Positions 6,258 to 12,514 of a stretch of DNA of 15,490 nucleotides are shown here, piece by piece. Positions within the stretch are counted from its first letter, which is position 1, and every line of letters begins with the position of its first letter. Position numbers and translations under genes: made by a program. Below the pieces are notes generated by a model, which was not told where the DNA came from, ran no database searches, and saw nothing but the letters and a program-made list of their open reading frames with translations. Source of the DNA: an uncultured bacterium (GTDB lineage: Bacteria; Planctomycetota; Phycisphaerae; Phycisphaerales; SM1A02). Where the stretch lies: contig CAIOTP010000027.1 in NCBI GenBank assembly GCA_903861235.1, positions 1-15,490 on the forward strand, written 5' to 3'.

Positions 6258-7226
6258 ATGCCACGTCAGCGCCGCGGACCTTCGCACCCCTTCAACGACG
6301 ACCGCCGCGGCGAGCGCATCCAGAAGGTGCTTGCCGCCGCCGGCGTGGCCAGCCGCCGCGACTGCGAGGCCCTGGTGGAGGAGGGTCGAGTCAAGGTGAA
6401 CGGCGTCCTGCTCGACGGCCTGCCTGCGTGGGTGAACCCCGCCGAGGACCGCATCGAGGTGGACGGTCGCCTGCTTCGTCGGCCCGAACAGCATGTCTAC
6501 ATCATGCTCTTCAAGCCCAAGGGCATCGTCTGCACCAACGAGGATCCCGAGGGCCGGCGCCGCGCGATCGACCTGATCGACCATCCGTTGAAGGCGCGCA
6601 TCTTTCCCGTGGGCCGGCTCGACATGGATTCGAGCGGCCTGCTGCTGTTGACCAACGACGGCGAGCTGGCCAACCGGCTCACGCACCCGCGCTTCGAGGT
6701 GCACAAGACCTACGAGGTCACGGTGAGCGGTCGCCTGGACGACGCCGCGGTCCGGCAGCTGAGCGAGGGCGTGTTCCTGCCGGAGCGCGACGAGCCCGGC
6801 ACCCGCACGGGCCGAAGCCGCCTGAAGCTGCTCGGTCGTGACGGCACCAAGACCACGCTGCTCATGGAGCTGCGTGAAGGCCGGAACCGGCAGATCCGCC
6901 GCATGATGCTGCGTCTGGGCCATCCGGTGCGCCGCCTGCGCCGCGTGAGCATGGGCCCGCTGCGGCTCAAGGGCATCGGCGTGGGCGCGTGGCGGGAGCT
7001 GACCTCGCACGAGCTCCGGGAGCTCCGCGAGGCCGCGTTCCGCCCGGCGGCGGAGCGGGCGCGGCGCGACGAGCGTGGCGGCAAGTCCCGTCCAGCCGCC
7101 TCGCCGGCGCTCGACCTGGCTCGCGCCCCCCGCAAGGCCGGCGTGCAGCGCCGCGGCGACGGCCGTCAGCCGCGTGCCGGCGCGGGGCGTGGCCGAGGCG
7201 ACCGACGCGGACCGCGGTCGCGTTGA
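6258..7226 (+). CDS. rluB: RluB/RsuA-type rRNA pseudouridine synthase
   Basis: A 322-residue pseudouridine synthase that isomerises a uridine in ribosomal RNA; RluB acts on a 23S helix 89 uridine (2605 in E. coli). An N-terminal S4 RNA-binding domain (about 19-80: RIQKVLAAAGVASRRDCEAL...GRVKVNG) precedes the catalytic domain. Its motif GRLDMDSSGLLLLTNDGELA holds the catalytic Asp122. KTYEVTVSG, EGRNRQIRRM and GHPVRRLRRVSMGPL are the other family blocks. From about residue 255 the tail is rich in Arg and Gly with some Pro and Ala, probably disordered and RNA-binding. In-frame codons upstream of 6258 run through the BrkB start, so the ATG giving MPRQRRG is used. RluB versus RsuA or RluE specificity cannot be settled by eye. 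The stop TGA lies within the putative -35 of the next gene. Confidence 0.9.
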   Translation: MPRQRRGPSHPFNDDRRGERIQKVLAAAGVASRRDCEALVEEGRVKVNGVLLDGLPAWVNPAEDRIEVDGRLLRRPEQHVYIMLFKPKGIVCTNEDPEGRRRAIDLIDHPLKARIFPVGRLDMDSSGLLLLTNDGELANRLTHPRFEVHKTYEVTVSGRLDDAAVRQLSEGVFLPERDEPGTRTGRSRLKLLGRDGTKTTLLMELREGRNRQIRRMMLRLGHPVRRLRRVSMGPLRLKGIGVGAWRELTSHELRELREAAFRPAAERARRDERGGKSRPAASPALDLARAPRKAGVQRRGDGRQPRAGAGRGRGDRRGPRSR

Positions 7227-7252
7227 TCGACACCCGACCGCGGGCGTACCAT
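7223..7252 (+). promoter_or_regulatory. Promoter TTGATC-N18-TACCAT of the FmdB-like gene
   Basis: TTGATC (7223-7228, overlapping the rluB stop) and TACCAT (7247-7252) are 18 bp apart, and six bases (GACCGC) separate the -10 from the ATG at 7259. It is the best two-part promoter in the window, again with leaderless spacing. It would also serve the DUF429 gene downstream. Confidence 0.5.
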
Positions 7253-7258
7253 GACCGC

Positions 7259-7489
7259 ATGCCCATCTACGAGTACGTGTGCCAGGCCGACGGAGAGGTC
7301 ATCGAGCTGCTGCGCTCCATGGCGGACGCGGACAAGCCCGTGGAGGATCCGGCGGGCAAGGGCCGCACCTTCGTGCGAAGGCACAGCGTCTTCGGGGTGA
7401 GCGGAGCGGCCCAGGCCGGAGCCTCCAGCCTGCCGGTGGGCGGGTGCTGTCCCTGCGGAAAGCCGCAGTCCGCCTGCGGACGGAACTGA
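7259..7489 (+). CDS. Degenerate FmdB-like small putative zinc-ribbon protein
   Basis: A 76-residue protein beginning MPIYEYVCQADGEVIELLRS, the N-terminal signature of FmdB/CxxC-CxxC regulatory-type zinc ribbons (MPIYEYxCxxCG). The metal site looks broken: the first knuckle keeps Cys8 but the second cysteine is Asp11, and the later CPxC knuckle is replaced by DPAGKGRTF. A different cysteine cluster is present at the C-terminus (GGCCPCGKPQSACGRN; Cys63, 64, 66, 73). FRR-type beta residues (FVRRHSVFGVSG) still match the family. Four bases separate its stop from the DUF429 start, so the two are probably co-transcribed. No function can be assigned; either a structural relic of the ribbon or a protein with an alternative metal or redox site. 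Confidence 0.65.
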   Translation: MPIYEYVCQADGEVIELLRSMADADKPVEDPAGKGRTFVRRHSVFGVSGAAQAGASSLPVGGCCPCGKPQSACGRN

Positions 7490-7493
7490 TCCG

Positions 7494-8243
7494 GTGATCC
7501 TGCATGGCGTGGACTTCTCCGGGGCCGATTCGGGCGGCGCCGCGAAGATCCGCATGGTGTCGCGCGATCTGGCCAGCCCGAAGGCGGACATCCGCCAGCA
7601 GGGTCGTTTCGATCGGCGCGGTCTGGTGCGGCGCATCCTGGAACTGGCCACCGATGGCGGGCAGCATCTGGTCCGGATCGACGCGCCCTTCGGCCTGCCG
7701 CTCGAGACGCTTCGCCGCGCCGGCGTGGACCCCACCTGGAAGGGCATGGCCGACTGGATGGCCGCGTTCGGCTCGCCACGTCGCTGGCGAAGCGAACTGA
7801 GGGTGGCCGACCGCAAGGAGCCGCGCCGCAGCTGCGACCATGCCTTCCACACGCCCATGGCGCCCATGAACCTGCGGGTGTTCAAGCAGACCTGGACGCT
7901 GATCGCGGAGGTGCTGCTGCCTCTGGCCCAGGCTGGTGTGCGCATCGAGCCGGTGGTGGCGACCGATTCACCCTTGACGGTGTGCGAAGGCTGTCCAGCC
8001 AGCCTGCTGCGGCTCCTGGGCTGGCCGGACCACGGCTACAAGGGCCAGGGCGAACCGCCCCGTCGTGTGCGGGCGGATCTGCTGCGGCGCCTGATGCGGC
8101 AGGGCGTGTCCGTTCCACGCGACATGGCGGAGGCCGCCGAGGCCGACGCCGAGGGCGACCTGCTCGATGCCATGCTGCTCATCATGGACCCGTTGCAGGG
8201 ACCGCCGCCCGCGGAAGCCATGGTCGAGGCGTGGATCTGGTAG
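7494..8243 (+). CDS. DUF429-type predicted RNase H-like nuclease family protein
   Basis: A 249-residue cytoplasmic protein starting at GTG, four bases after the preceding stop. The opening HGVDFSGADSGG (Asp7), the strand-plus-turn LVRIDAPFGLP (Asp63), the ATDSPLTVCEGCPASLLRLLG segment with Glu165, YKG at 182-184 and the late acidic EGDLLDAMLLI (Asp222, Asp225) are the pattern of DUF429, a family predicted to have the RNase H fold with a carboxylate active site. Its biological role is unknown. The neighbour FmdB-like gene is likely in the same transcript. The stop codon is four bases from the stop of convergent queE. Family assignment is moderately sure; enzymatic activity is inference. Confidence 0.65.
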   Translation: MILHGVDFSGADSGGAAKIRMVSRDLASPKADIRQQGRFDRRGLVRRILELATDGGQHLVRIDAPFGLPLETLRRAGVDPTWKGMADWMAAFGSPRRWRSELRVADRKEPRRSCDHAFHTPMAPMNLRVFKQTWTLIAEVLLPLAQAGVRIEPVVATDSPLTVCEGCPASLLRLLGWPDHGYKGQGEPPRRVRADLLRRLMRQGVSVPRDMAEAAEADAEGDLLDAMLLIMDPLQGPPPAEAMVEAWIW

Positions 8244-8247
8244 CGGA

Positions 8248-8964
8248 TCAGACGCCGCGCGTCTGCGGATCCCAGATCACCTTGTGCAGCTGGCTCTGCA
8301 TCCGCACCGGCAGGCGATCCGCCAGGATCCACGCCGCCAGGTCGCGGGCGGGAAGGCCGGCGGCGCCCCGGATCTCCGTGTCGCCCTGCTGGGACCAGGC
8401 GGCACTCATCAGCACACAGCCCACGCGGTCCGCCAGGCGGTGCTCGCGCATCCGCTCCCGGGACCACTCGTAGTCGGCACGGTCGGCGATCACGAACTTC
8501 ACCTCGTCGCGGCGGGTCAGGTGGTCCACGTTGGTCCAGAGGTTGCGGTGGTCTTCACCGCTTCCCGGGCACTTCAGGTCCATGATGCGGATGCAGCGGG
8601 CGTCCAGGCGGGAGATGTCCAGGGCGCCGCTGGTCTCGATGGTGGTCTCGAAGCCGGCATCGCAAAGCGCCCGCACCAGCGTCAGGCACGCCTTCTGCGC
8701 CAGCGGCTCGCCGCCGGTCACCTGCACCAGGGGGCACGCCGTCCGACGGGCCTCCTGCAGCAGCGAGCCGATGGTGCGGGCGGCGCCCTCGCGGAACGCG
8801 TAGCTGGTGTCGCACCAGTGGCATCGCAGCGGACACCCGGTCAGCCGGATGAAGAAGCAGGGCAGGCCCGCGCGACTGCCCTCGCCCTGGATCGAGTGGA
8901 ACGTCTCGTGGATCCGCAGCGAGCCCTCCACCACCGAGTCGTCATGGATGGGAAGGGCCGTCAT
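8248..8964 (-). CDS. queE: 7-carboxy-7-deazaguanine synthase QueE (radical SAM)
   Basis: A 238-residue radical SAM enzyme that converts 6-carboxytetrahydropterin to 7-carboxy-7-deazaguanine, the ring-contraction step toward preQ0 and queuosine. The [4Fe-4S]-SAM motif is in TGCPLRCHWCDT (Cys44, Cys48, Cys51; CX3CX2C). Upstream is the family-typical ETFHSIQGEGSRAGLPCFFIRL, and downstream are VTGGEPLAQ (83-91) and TIETSGALD. LMDLKCPGSG-like and KFVIADRADYEW segments follow as in QueE. The ATG at 8964 is chosen because the gene's homologous start falls here and the tRNA-Leu gene occupies upstream sequence. A CGCGGC-GGAG-GCCGCG inverted repeat lies 9-24 bases upstream of the ATG. No other queuosine gene is in the window. 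Confidence 0.92.
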   Translation of the reverse strand: MTALPIHDDSVVEGSLRIHETFHSIQGEGSRAGLPCFFIRLTGCPLRCHWCDTSYAFREGAARTIGSLLQEARRTACPLVQVTGGEPLAQKACLTLVRALCDAGFETTIETSGALDISRLDARCIRIMDLKCPGSGEDHRNLWTNVDHLTRRDEVKFVIADRADYEWSRERMREHRLADRVGCVLMSAAWSQQGDTEIRGAAGLPARDLAAWILADRLPVRMQSQLHKVIWDPQTRGV

Positions 8965-8973
8965 GCGGTTCTT

Positions 8974-8989
8974 CGCGGCCTCCGCCGCG
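8974..8989 (-). promoter_or_regulatory. Small hairpin with GGAG loop between tRNA-Leu and queE
   Basis: Minus strand CGCGGC GGAG GCCGCG: six perfect GC pairs enclosing a Shine-Dalgarno-like GGAG, ending nine bases before the queE ATG. It could affect queE translation or act as a processing border after the tRNA. There is no T-run, so it is not a terminator. Role is speculative. Confidence 0.35.
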
Positions 8990-8996
8990 GATGGAA

Positions 8997-9080
8997 TGCC
9001 CAGAAGAGGACTCGAACCTCCAAGGGATTGCTCCCACCAGCACCTCAAGCTGGCGCGTCTGCCAATTCCGCCACCTGGGC
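8997..9080 (-). tRNA. tRNA-Leu, anticodon GAG
   Basis: An 84-base class II tRNA. The acceptor stem GCCCAGG pairs with TCTGGGC (last pair G-T), with discriminator A. The D-arm reads GGCGGAATTGGCAGACGC. The anticodon arm is CCAGC-TTGAGGT-GCTGG, giving anticodon GAG, which reads CUC and CUU. A long variable arm (TGGGAGCAATCCC) marks a leucine or serine type. The T-arm is GGAGG-TTCGAGT-CCTCT. CCA is not encoded (TTCC follows the discriminator). queE begins 32 bases downstream on the same strand. Confidence 0.95.
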
Positions 9081-9106
9081 AAGTCGGTCCCGTGACCGGG
9101 GCGGCA

Positions 9107-9112
9107 AGTGTA
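9107..9112 (-). promoter_or_regulatory. -10-like hexamer TACACT of tRNA-Leu
   Basis: Minus strand TACACT begins about 32 bases before the tRNA 5' end, predicting a short leader of roughly 20 bases. It is the same hexamer as before prfB and the BrkB gene. It lies between the arms of an 8-bp inverted repeat (GCGGCAAG at 9101-9108, CTTGCCGC at 9126-9133), overlapping one of them. Confidence 0.45.
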
Positions 9113-9147
9113 GCCCAAGGCGGCCCTTGCCGCACCCCACCATGAAA

Positions 9148-9172
9148 GCGGGCGGCCGTGGAGGCCGCCCGC
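9148..9172 (-). terminator. Rho-independent-type terminator of the metalloprotease gene
   Basis: A perfect 10-bp stem, GCGGGCGGCC and GGCCGCCCGC, with a five-base loop. It begins 27 bases beyond the stop codon at 9200 on the minus strand and is followed there by TTTC. The T-run is short, but stem and position are convincing. It insulates the tRNA-Leu promoter just downstream. Confidence 0.7.
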
Positions 9173-9199
9173 CAGGGGTTCAGGGGTCGATCCGGCGGC

Positions 9200-11962
9200 T
9201 CACGGGCAGCCGCCGAAGGCCAGCAGCAGCACGCCGATGTCGCCGGAGTCCACCGTGCTGTTGCCGTCCAGGTCGGACGGGCAGGGGGCGCTGCAGTCGA
9301 CGGCGGTGACCGTGATGTCGTCGATGGCCGACTCCACCAGGCTGCCGCCTGCACCCTCGTCCAGCGAAATCACGCGCACCCGCACGGTGGGGCCGAGCGT
9401 GATGAACTGATCCAGCCGGTACTCCTTCAGCGCCCAGGCGTTGTTGTTGGTGTTGATCGAGTCCAGCTGGACCCAGGTGGTGCCGTTGCTGCTGGCCTGG
9501 ATCAGAAGGGGGTCTTCGTTGGGCAGCGCGCCGCCGTTGTTGCTGTGCCAGTAGTACAGGCTCAGCACGGCTGCGGCGGCGTTGTTCAGGTCGATCACAG
9601 GCGAGAGCAGGGTGGTTCGGCCGTTGTCCACATCCGCGACGCCGGCGCCACCGCCGACCGTGCCCTGTCCGGTGAAGAAGCAGTTGTTGCCGCTCCGGGG
9701 ATTCTCCGGCTGCGCAGTCGTGCCGACCGGATTGCCGCGGGTCCAGATGCCAGCCGTGGCCGTGTCTCCGGTCACGCCGAGCGTCCAGCCCTTGACGGTC
9801 TCCACATCGTCCACCAGCGGCGTCTCCACGCCGTACGCCGAAGTCGAGGTGAAGAAGGTGGTGGGCGCGTTGCTCGGGTTCCGGACCGCCACGGCCGCGG
9901 TGGTGGTGGCCTCCACATACCAGGTCATGGCCGTGGAGCAGGCCGTCGCCGGCAGGTTCGCGCGGTACTGGTTGCTGCCGATCGCCGTCATGGGATACGA
10001 CGTGTAGGTCGTGGCCGCACCCGCCTTCACGAGCAGATTCACCGTGCCGCTGGGGGTGCCCGCGAGCGGAGCCACCTGCACGGTCACCGGGGTGGTGCCC
10101 GAGGGATTGGCCGTGGACGGCGTTCCCGACGGGAAGGTGATGTTCAGGAGCGACAGGGCCGGAGCCGGCAGGCCGTGGGCCCCGAAGGCCTGGGCGATCT
10201 CGGTGTAGTCAGGCGTGCCGTTGCCGATGTTCCCGTCGGTGTCGTTCAGCGTGAGGTAGTCGACGGTGATGTCCTGGGCGATGTCCGTCTGGCCCGCGTG
10301 CAGGGGGATGCTGTTCACCGCCAGCTGGGCGACCCGGGTGATGTAGTCGGTGGGGTACTTCGCCAGGAACGCGTCACGAAGATCCCAGGCGCAGCCGGAG
10401 ATGAGCTGGCCGCAGCTGTGGATGGCGCTGCCGCAGCTGGAGCAGCCGGTCGAGCTGTACTGGCAGGTGTTGTCCGCGTTGCGGATGCCCGTGGTGCAGG
10501 TCTGGAAGCCCACGCCCAGGCGGGCGTCGTTCAGGATGAGGGCGGCCATCACGTCGCTCTGGCCTTCGCCGTACGCGCCCTGCCCGCTGCCGCCCGTGTT
10601 CACCAGATGGTGGCCGTATTCGTGGTGCACCACGCCGCTGAACGCGGTGTTGTTGCACCCGCCGCCCGCCTGATAGAAGTTGATCGAGCTGCCGTCGTAG
10701 TAGGCGTTGCAGCTCGCGGCGATGTTCGTGTTGACCGCGAAGTTGACCTGCGTGGACACGGTCGGATAGTTCGGGCTGACCGCCAGCGCGAAGTCACGCA
10801 CGATGTTGGCTTCGCGATACGCGTTGGTCTGGGCCGTCACGAGCTCGCTGGGGGTGGCGTTGAACGTGAAGTTGGCGGTTCCCCCCGCCGCGACGGTCTG
10901 GGCGGCCACGGTGGTGGTGGCGCCCGACTGGTTCACGATGTTGAAGTACTTGCCCGCCAGGCTCGGCTGAACGCTGAAGCTGCCGCTCACGTCGGGGCTG
11001 GTGTAGTTGCCGTTGGCGTCCGCGTAGAAGGTGCTGCTGCCCACGGTCACGCGGGCGTAGGGCAGGCCCTTGAGCGTCTCCGGGTGACACGCGTCCGCAC
11101 CCACGCCGTTGGTGACCTGTCCGCTCACGTTGCCCGTGATCACCGCGTGAAGGATCAGGCTCTCCTCGTGAAGCACGGTGCCGTCCTCGGCATCCACCAC
11201 GAAGAGCATCTTCATCCGGTTGCCCAGGTCCCAGTTGCCGGCGCCCTCGGCCACGAACTCCACGGCCAGTCGGGCGGGCTGGATGTCGTCGTCGATGCCG
11301 GCCCAGACCACGTAGCGGGGGCTGGTCACGATCGGCGGTCCGCCGAAGCGGCCCAGTGCCTCGCGGCCGTACACGCCAGCGTCCAGGTTCGCGGGATTCA
11401 GGTCACGACCGGCCAGGCGCTCGGCCAGGTCGCCCACGGGTCGCAGCGTGCCGCCGCCGAGCACCATGGGGAAGTCCTCCTCGTTGCGCACCAGTCCCCA
11501 CCCGTACGAGCGGAACACCGGAACACCCGCCACGGTCTGCGTGAAGTACGCGCCGGTGAACACGCAGGCGCCATCGGCGCCCTCGATGCCCACCAGCGAC
11601 ACCAGGTGTGAACCATCCTGGAAGGGTCCGATCGGCTGCAGGTCGGCGAACTCCACATCCCACAGCTTCGACCAGTCACGATAGAAGCGCGTCACGCTCT
11701 CCGAGGGCGAGCGTCCGCGGGAGAAGGTGGTGCCCCAGACGCGTCGAATGCGCGGACCCAGGTCCACGAAGCCGCCGGTGGGGAAGGTCTGCAGGAAGCG
11801 CTCGCGGACGCCGATCTGTCCCGCATCGTCGACATCAGGAGCCGCGTCGACAGGCGGCAGTTGGGGCCCGACACCCTTGAGTCCCTTGGGGGCTCCTGCG
11901 ATGGCGAGCGAGGTGGCGAGAGCGAAGAGACCGACAACCGTAGCGTGGGGGGCGCGCTTCAT
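9200..11962 (-). CDS. Secreted M36/fungalysin-like gluzincin metalloprotease with dockerin-like C-terminus
   Basis: A 920-residue exported protein with signal peptide MKRAPHATVVGLFALATSLA. Order of parts: an FTP/PepSY-like propeptide region (about 85-270; TQTVAGVPVFRSYGW); a beta carboxypeptidase-regulatory-like domain (275-370); a catalytic region with VVHHEYGHHLV (His447, Glu448, His451) and GEGQSDVM (probable third ligand Glu466); a cysteine-rich loop (489-524, eight cysteines); the family-like block DTDGNIGNGTPDY (574-586); an Ig-like beta region (600-705); a MAM-like jelly roll (715-888; SGNNCFFTGQG, LLSPVIDLNN, ESAIDDITV); and a terminal EF-hand-like DLDGNSTVDSGD (ligands 897, 899, 901, 903, 905, 908) followed by VLLLAFGGCP. 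The start at 11962 gives the signal peptide; in-frame upstream codons run into smpB. It probably degrades extracellular protein. CAAGAT lies six bases before the ATG. Confidence 0.88.
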   Translation of the reverse strand: MKRAPHATVVGLFALATSLAIAGAPKGLKGVGPQLPPVDAAPDVDDAGQIGVRERFLQTFPTGGFVDLGPRIRRVWGTTFSRGRSPSESVTRFYRDWSKLWDVEFADLQPIGPFQDGSHLVSLVGIEGADGACVFTGAYFTQTVAGVPVFRSYGWGLVRNEEDFPMVLGGGTLRPVGDLAERLAGRDLNPANLDAGVYGREALGRFGGPPIVTSPRYVVWAGIDDDIQPARLAVEFVAEGAGNWDLGNRMKMLFVVDAEDGTVLHEESLILHAVITGNVSGQVTNGVGADACHPETLKGLPYARVTVGSSTFYADANGNYTSPDVSGSFSVQPSLAGKYFNIVNQSGATTTVAAQTVAAGGTANFTFNATPSELVTAQTNAYREANIVRDFALAVSPNYPTVSTQVNFAVNTNIAASCNAYYDGSSINFYQAGGGCNNTAFSGVVHHEYGHHLVNTGGSGQGAYGEGQSDVMAALILNDARLGVGFQTCTTGIRNADNTCQYSSTGCSSCGSAIHSCGQLISGCAWDLRDAFLAKYPTDYITRVAQLAVNSIPLHAGQTDIAQDITVDYLTLNDTDGNIGNGTPDYTEIAQAFGAHGLPAPALSLLNITFPSGTPSTANPSGTTPVTVQVAPLAGTPSGTVNLLVKAGAATTYTSYPMTAIGSNQYRANLPATACSTAMTWYVEATTTAAVAVRNPSNAPTTFFTSTSAYGVETPLVDDVETVKGWTLGVTGDTATAGIWTRGNPVGTTAQPENPRSGNNCFFTGQGTVGGGAGVADVDNGRTTLLSPVIDLNNAAAAVLSLYYWHSNNGGALPNEDPLLIQASSNGTTWVQLDSINTNNNAWALKEYRLDQFITLGPTVRVRVISLDEGAGGSLVESAIDDITVTAVDCSAPCPSDLDGNSTVDSGDIGVLLLAFGGCP

Positions 11963-12037
11963 GCCGCTATCTTGCCCTGATTCCCGCGCCGGGCAAGTGT
12001 CCGAGTTCAGGAAGTTCCGAAAAGTCGGGTTCCCCCC
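11963..12037. promoter_or_regulatory. Divergent promoter region of the metalloprotease gene and smpB
   Basis: A 75-bp interval. On the minus strand TTGCCC, 16 bases and CAAGAT (complement of 11969-11974) lie six bases before the protease ATG. The 7-bp inverted repeat CTTGCCC (11971-11977) and GGGCAAG (11991-11997) spans this promoter and could be an operator. No clear -10 hexamer or Shine-Dalgarno site was found for smpB, whose ATG is preceded by a run of C. Confidence 0.4.
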
Positions 12038-12508
12038 ATGTCCAAGCCCATCCACGAACCCGAGATCGAGAACCGGAAGGCAAGACACGACTTCCAGATC
12101 GGGGATACCTACGAGTGCGGCATGGTGCTCCGGGGCACGGAAATCAAGAGCATTCGAGCCGGTCAGGCAAGCATCGCCGAAGGATTCGTGATGGCCCGCT
12201 CGGAGCCGGCCACTCTGGAGCTCCATGGGGCCCATATCTCGGAATACCCCCCGGCGGGCCGGGACCGGCAGCATCCGCCGACCCGGGTCCGCCGCCTGCT
12301 GGCCCATGCCGCCGAGATCCGCAAGATGGCCTTGGCCATGCAGGCCAAGGGTGCCTCCCTGGTGCCGCTGAAGATCTACTTCAAGAACGGTGTCGCCAAG
12401 CTGCTCGTGGGGGTGGCGCTGGGTCGGAAGAAGGCGGACAAGCGGCAGGCGATCAAGGAACGCGAGACGCGCCGGGACATCGAGCGGGAGATGGGCAAGC
12501 GTCGCTGA
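12038..12508 (+). CDS. smpB: SsrA-binding protein (trans-translation factor)
   Basis: A 156-residue SmpB that binds tmRNA and brings it to stalled ribosomes for trans-translation. Hallmarks present are IENRKARHDFQIGDTYECGM, LRGTEIKSIRAGQASIAEGF, LHGAHISEYPPA, HPPTRVRRLLAH and the positive region PLKIYFKNGVAKLLVGVALGRKK. The C-terminus KADKRQAIKERETRRDIERE is the basic tail that inserts into the mRNA channel. Length is normal. The gene converges on the SDR gene with a six-base gap between stops. The tmRNA gene (ssrA) is not in the window. Confidence 0.96.
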   Translation: MSKPIHEPEIENRKARHDFQIGDTYECGMVLRGTEIKSIRAGQASIAEGFVMARSEPATLELHGAHISEYPPAGRDRQHPPTRVRRLLAHAAEIRKMALAMQAKGASLVPLKIYFKNGVAKLLVGVALGRKKADKRQAIKERETRRDIEREMGKRR

Positions 12509-12514
12509 GCCGGC

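Noticed and set aside
6218..6259. Upstream ATG at 6259 as start of the BrkB gene (14 extra residues)
   Set aside because: It would overlap the rluB start codon and swallow both promoter hexamers; MDTSS at 6217 is the better start.
4764..7010. 748-codon minus-strand open frame
   Set aside because: Overlaps DUF1570, BrkB and rluB in wrong frames; no conserved motif.
8997..9080. tRNA-Leu as an integration site for a mobile element
   Set aside because: No integrase, no duplicated tRNA 3' end and no foreign-looking genes nearby; neighbours are ordinary chromosomal genes.
9158..11611. 817-codon plus-strand open frame opposite the metalloprotease
   Set aside because: Val/Gly/Arg-rich shadow; the minus-strand gene has signal peptide, HEYGH and dockerin-like parts in frame.
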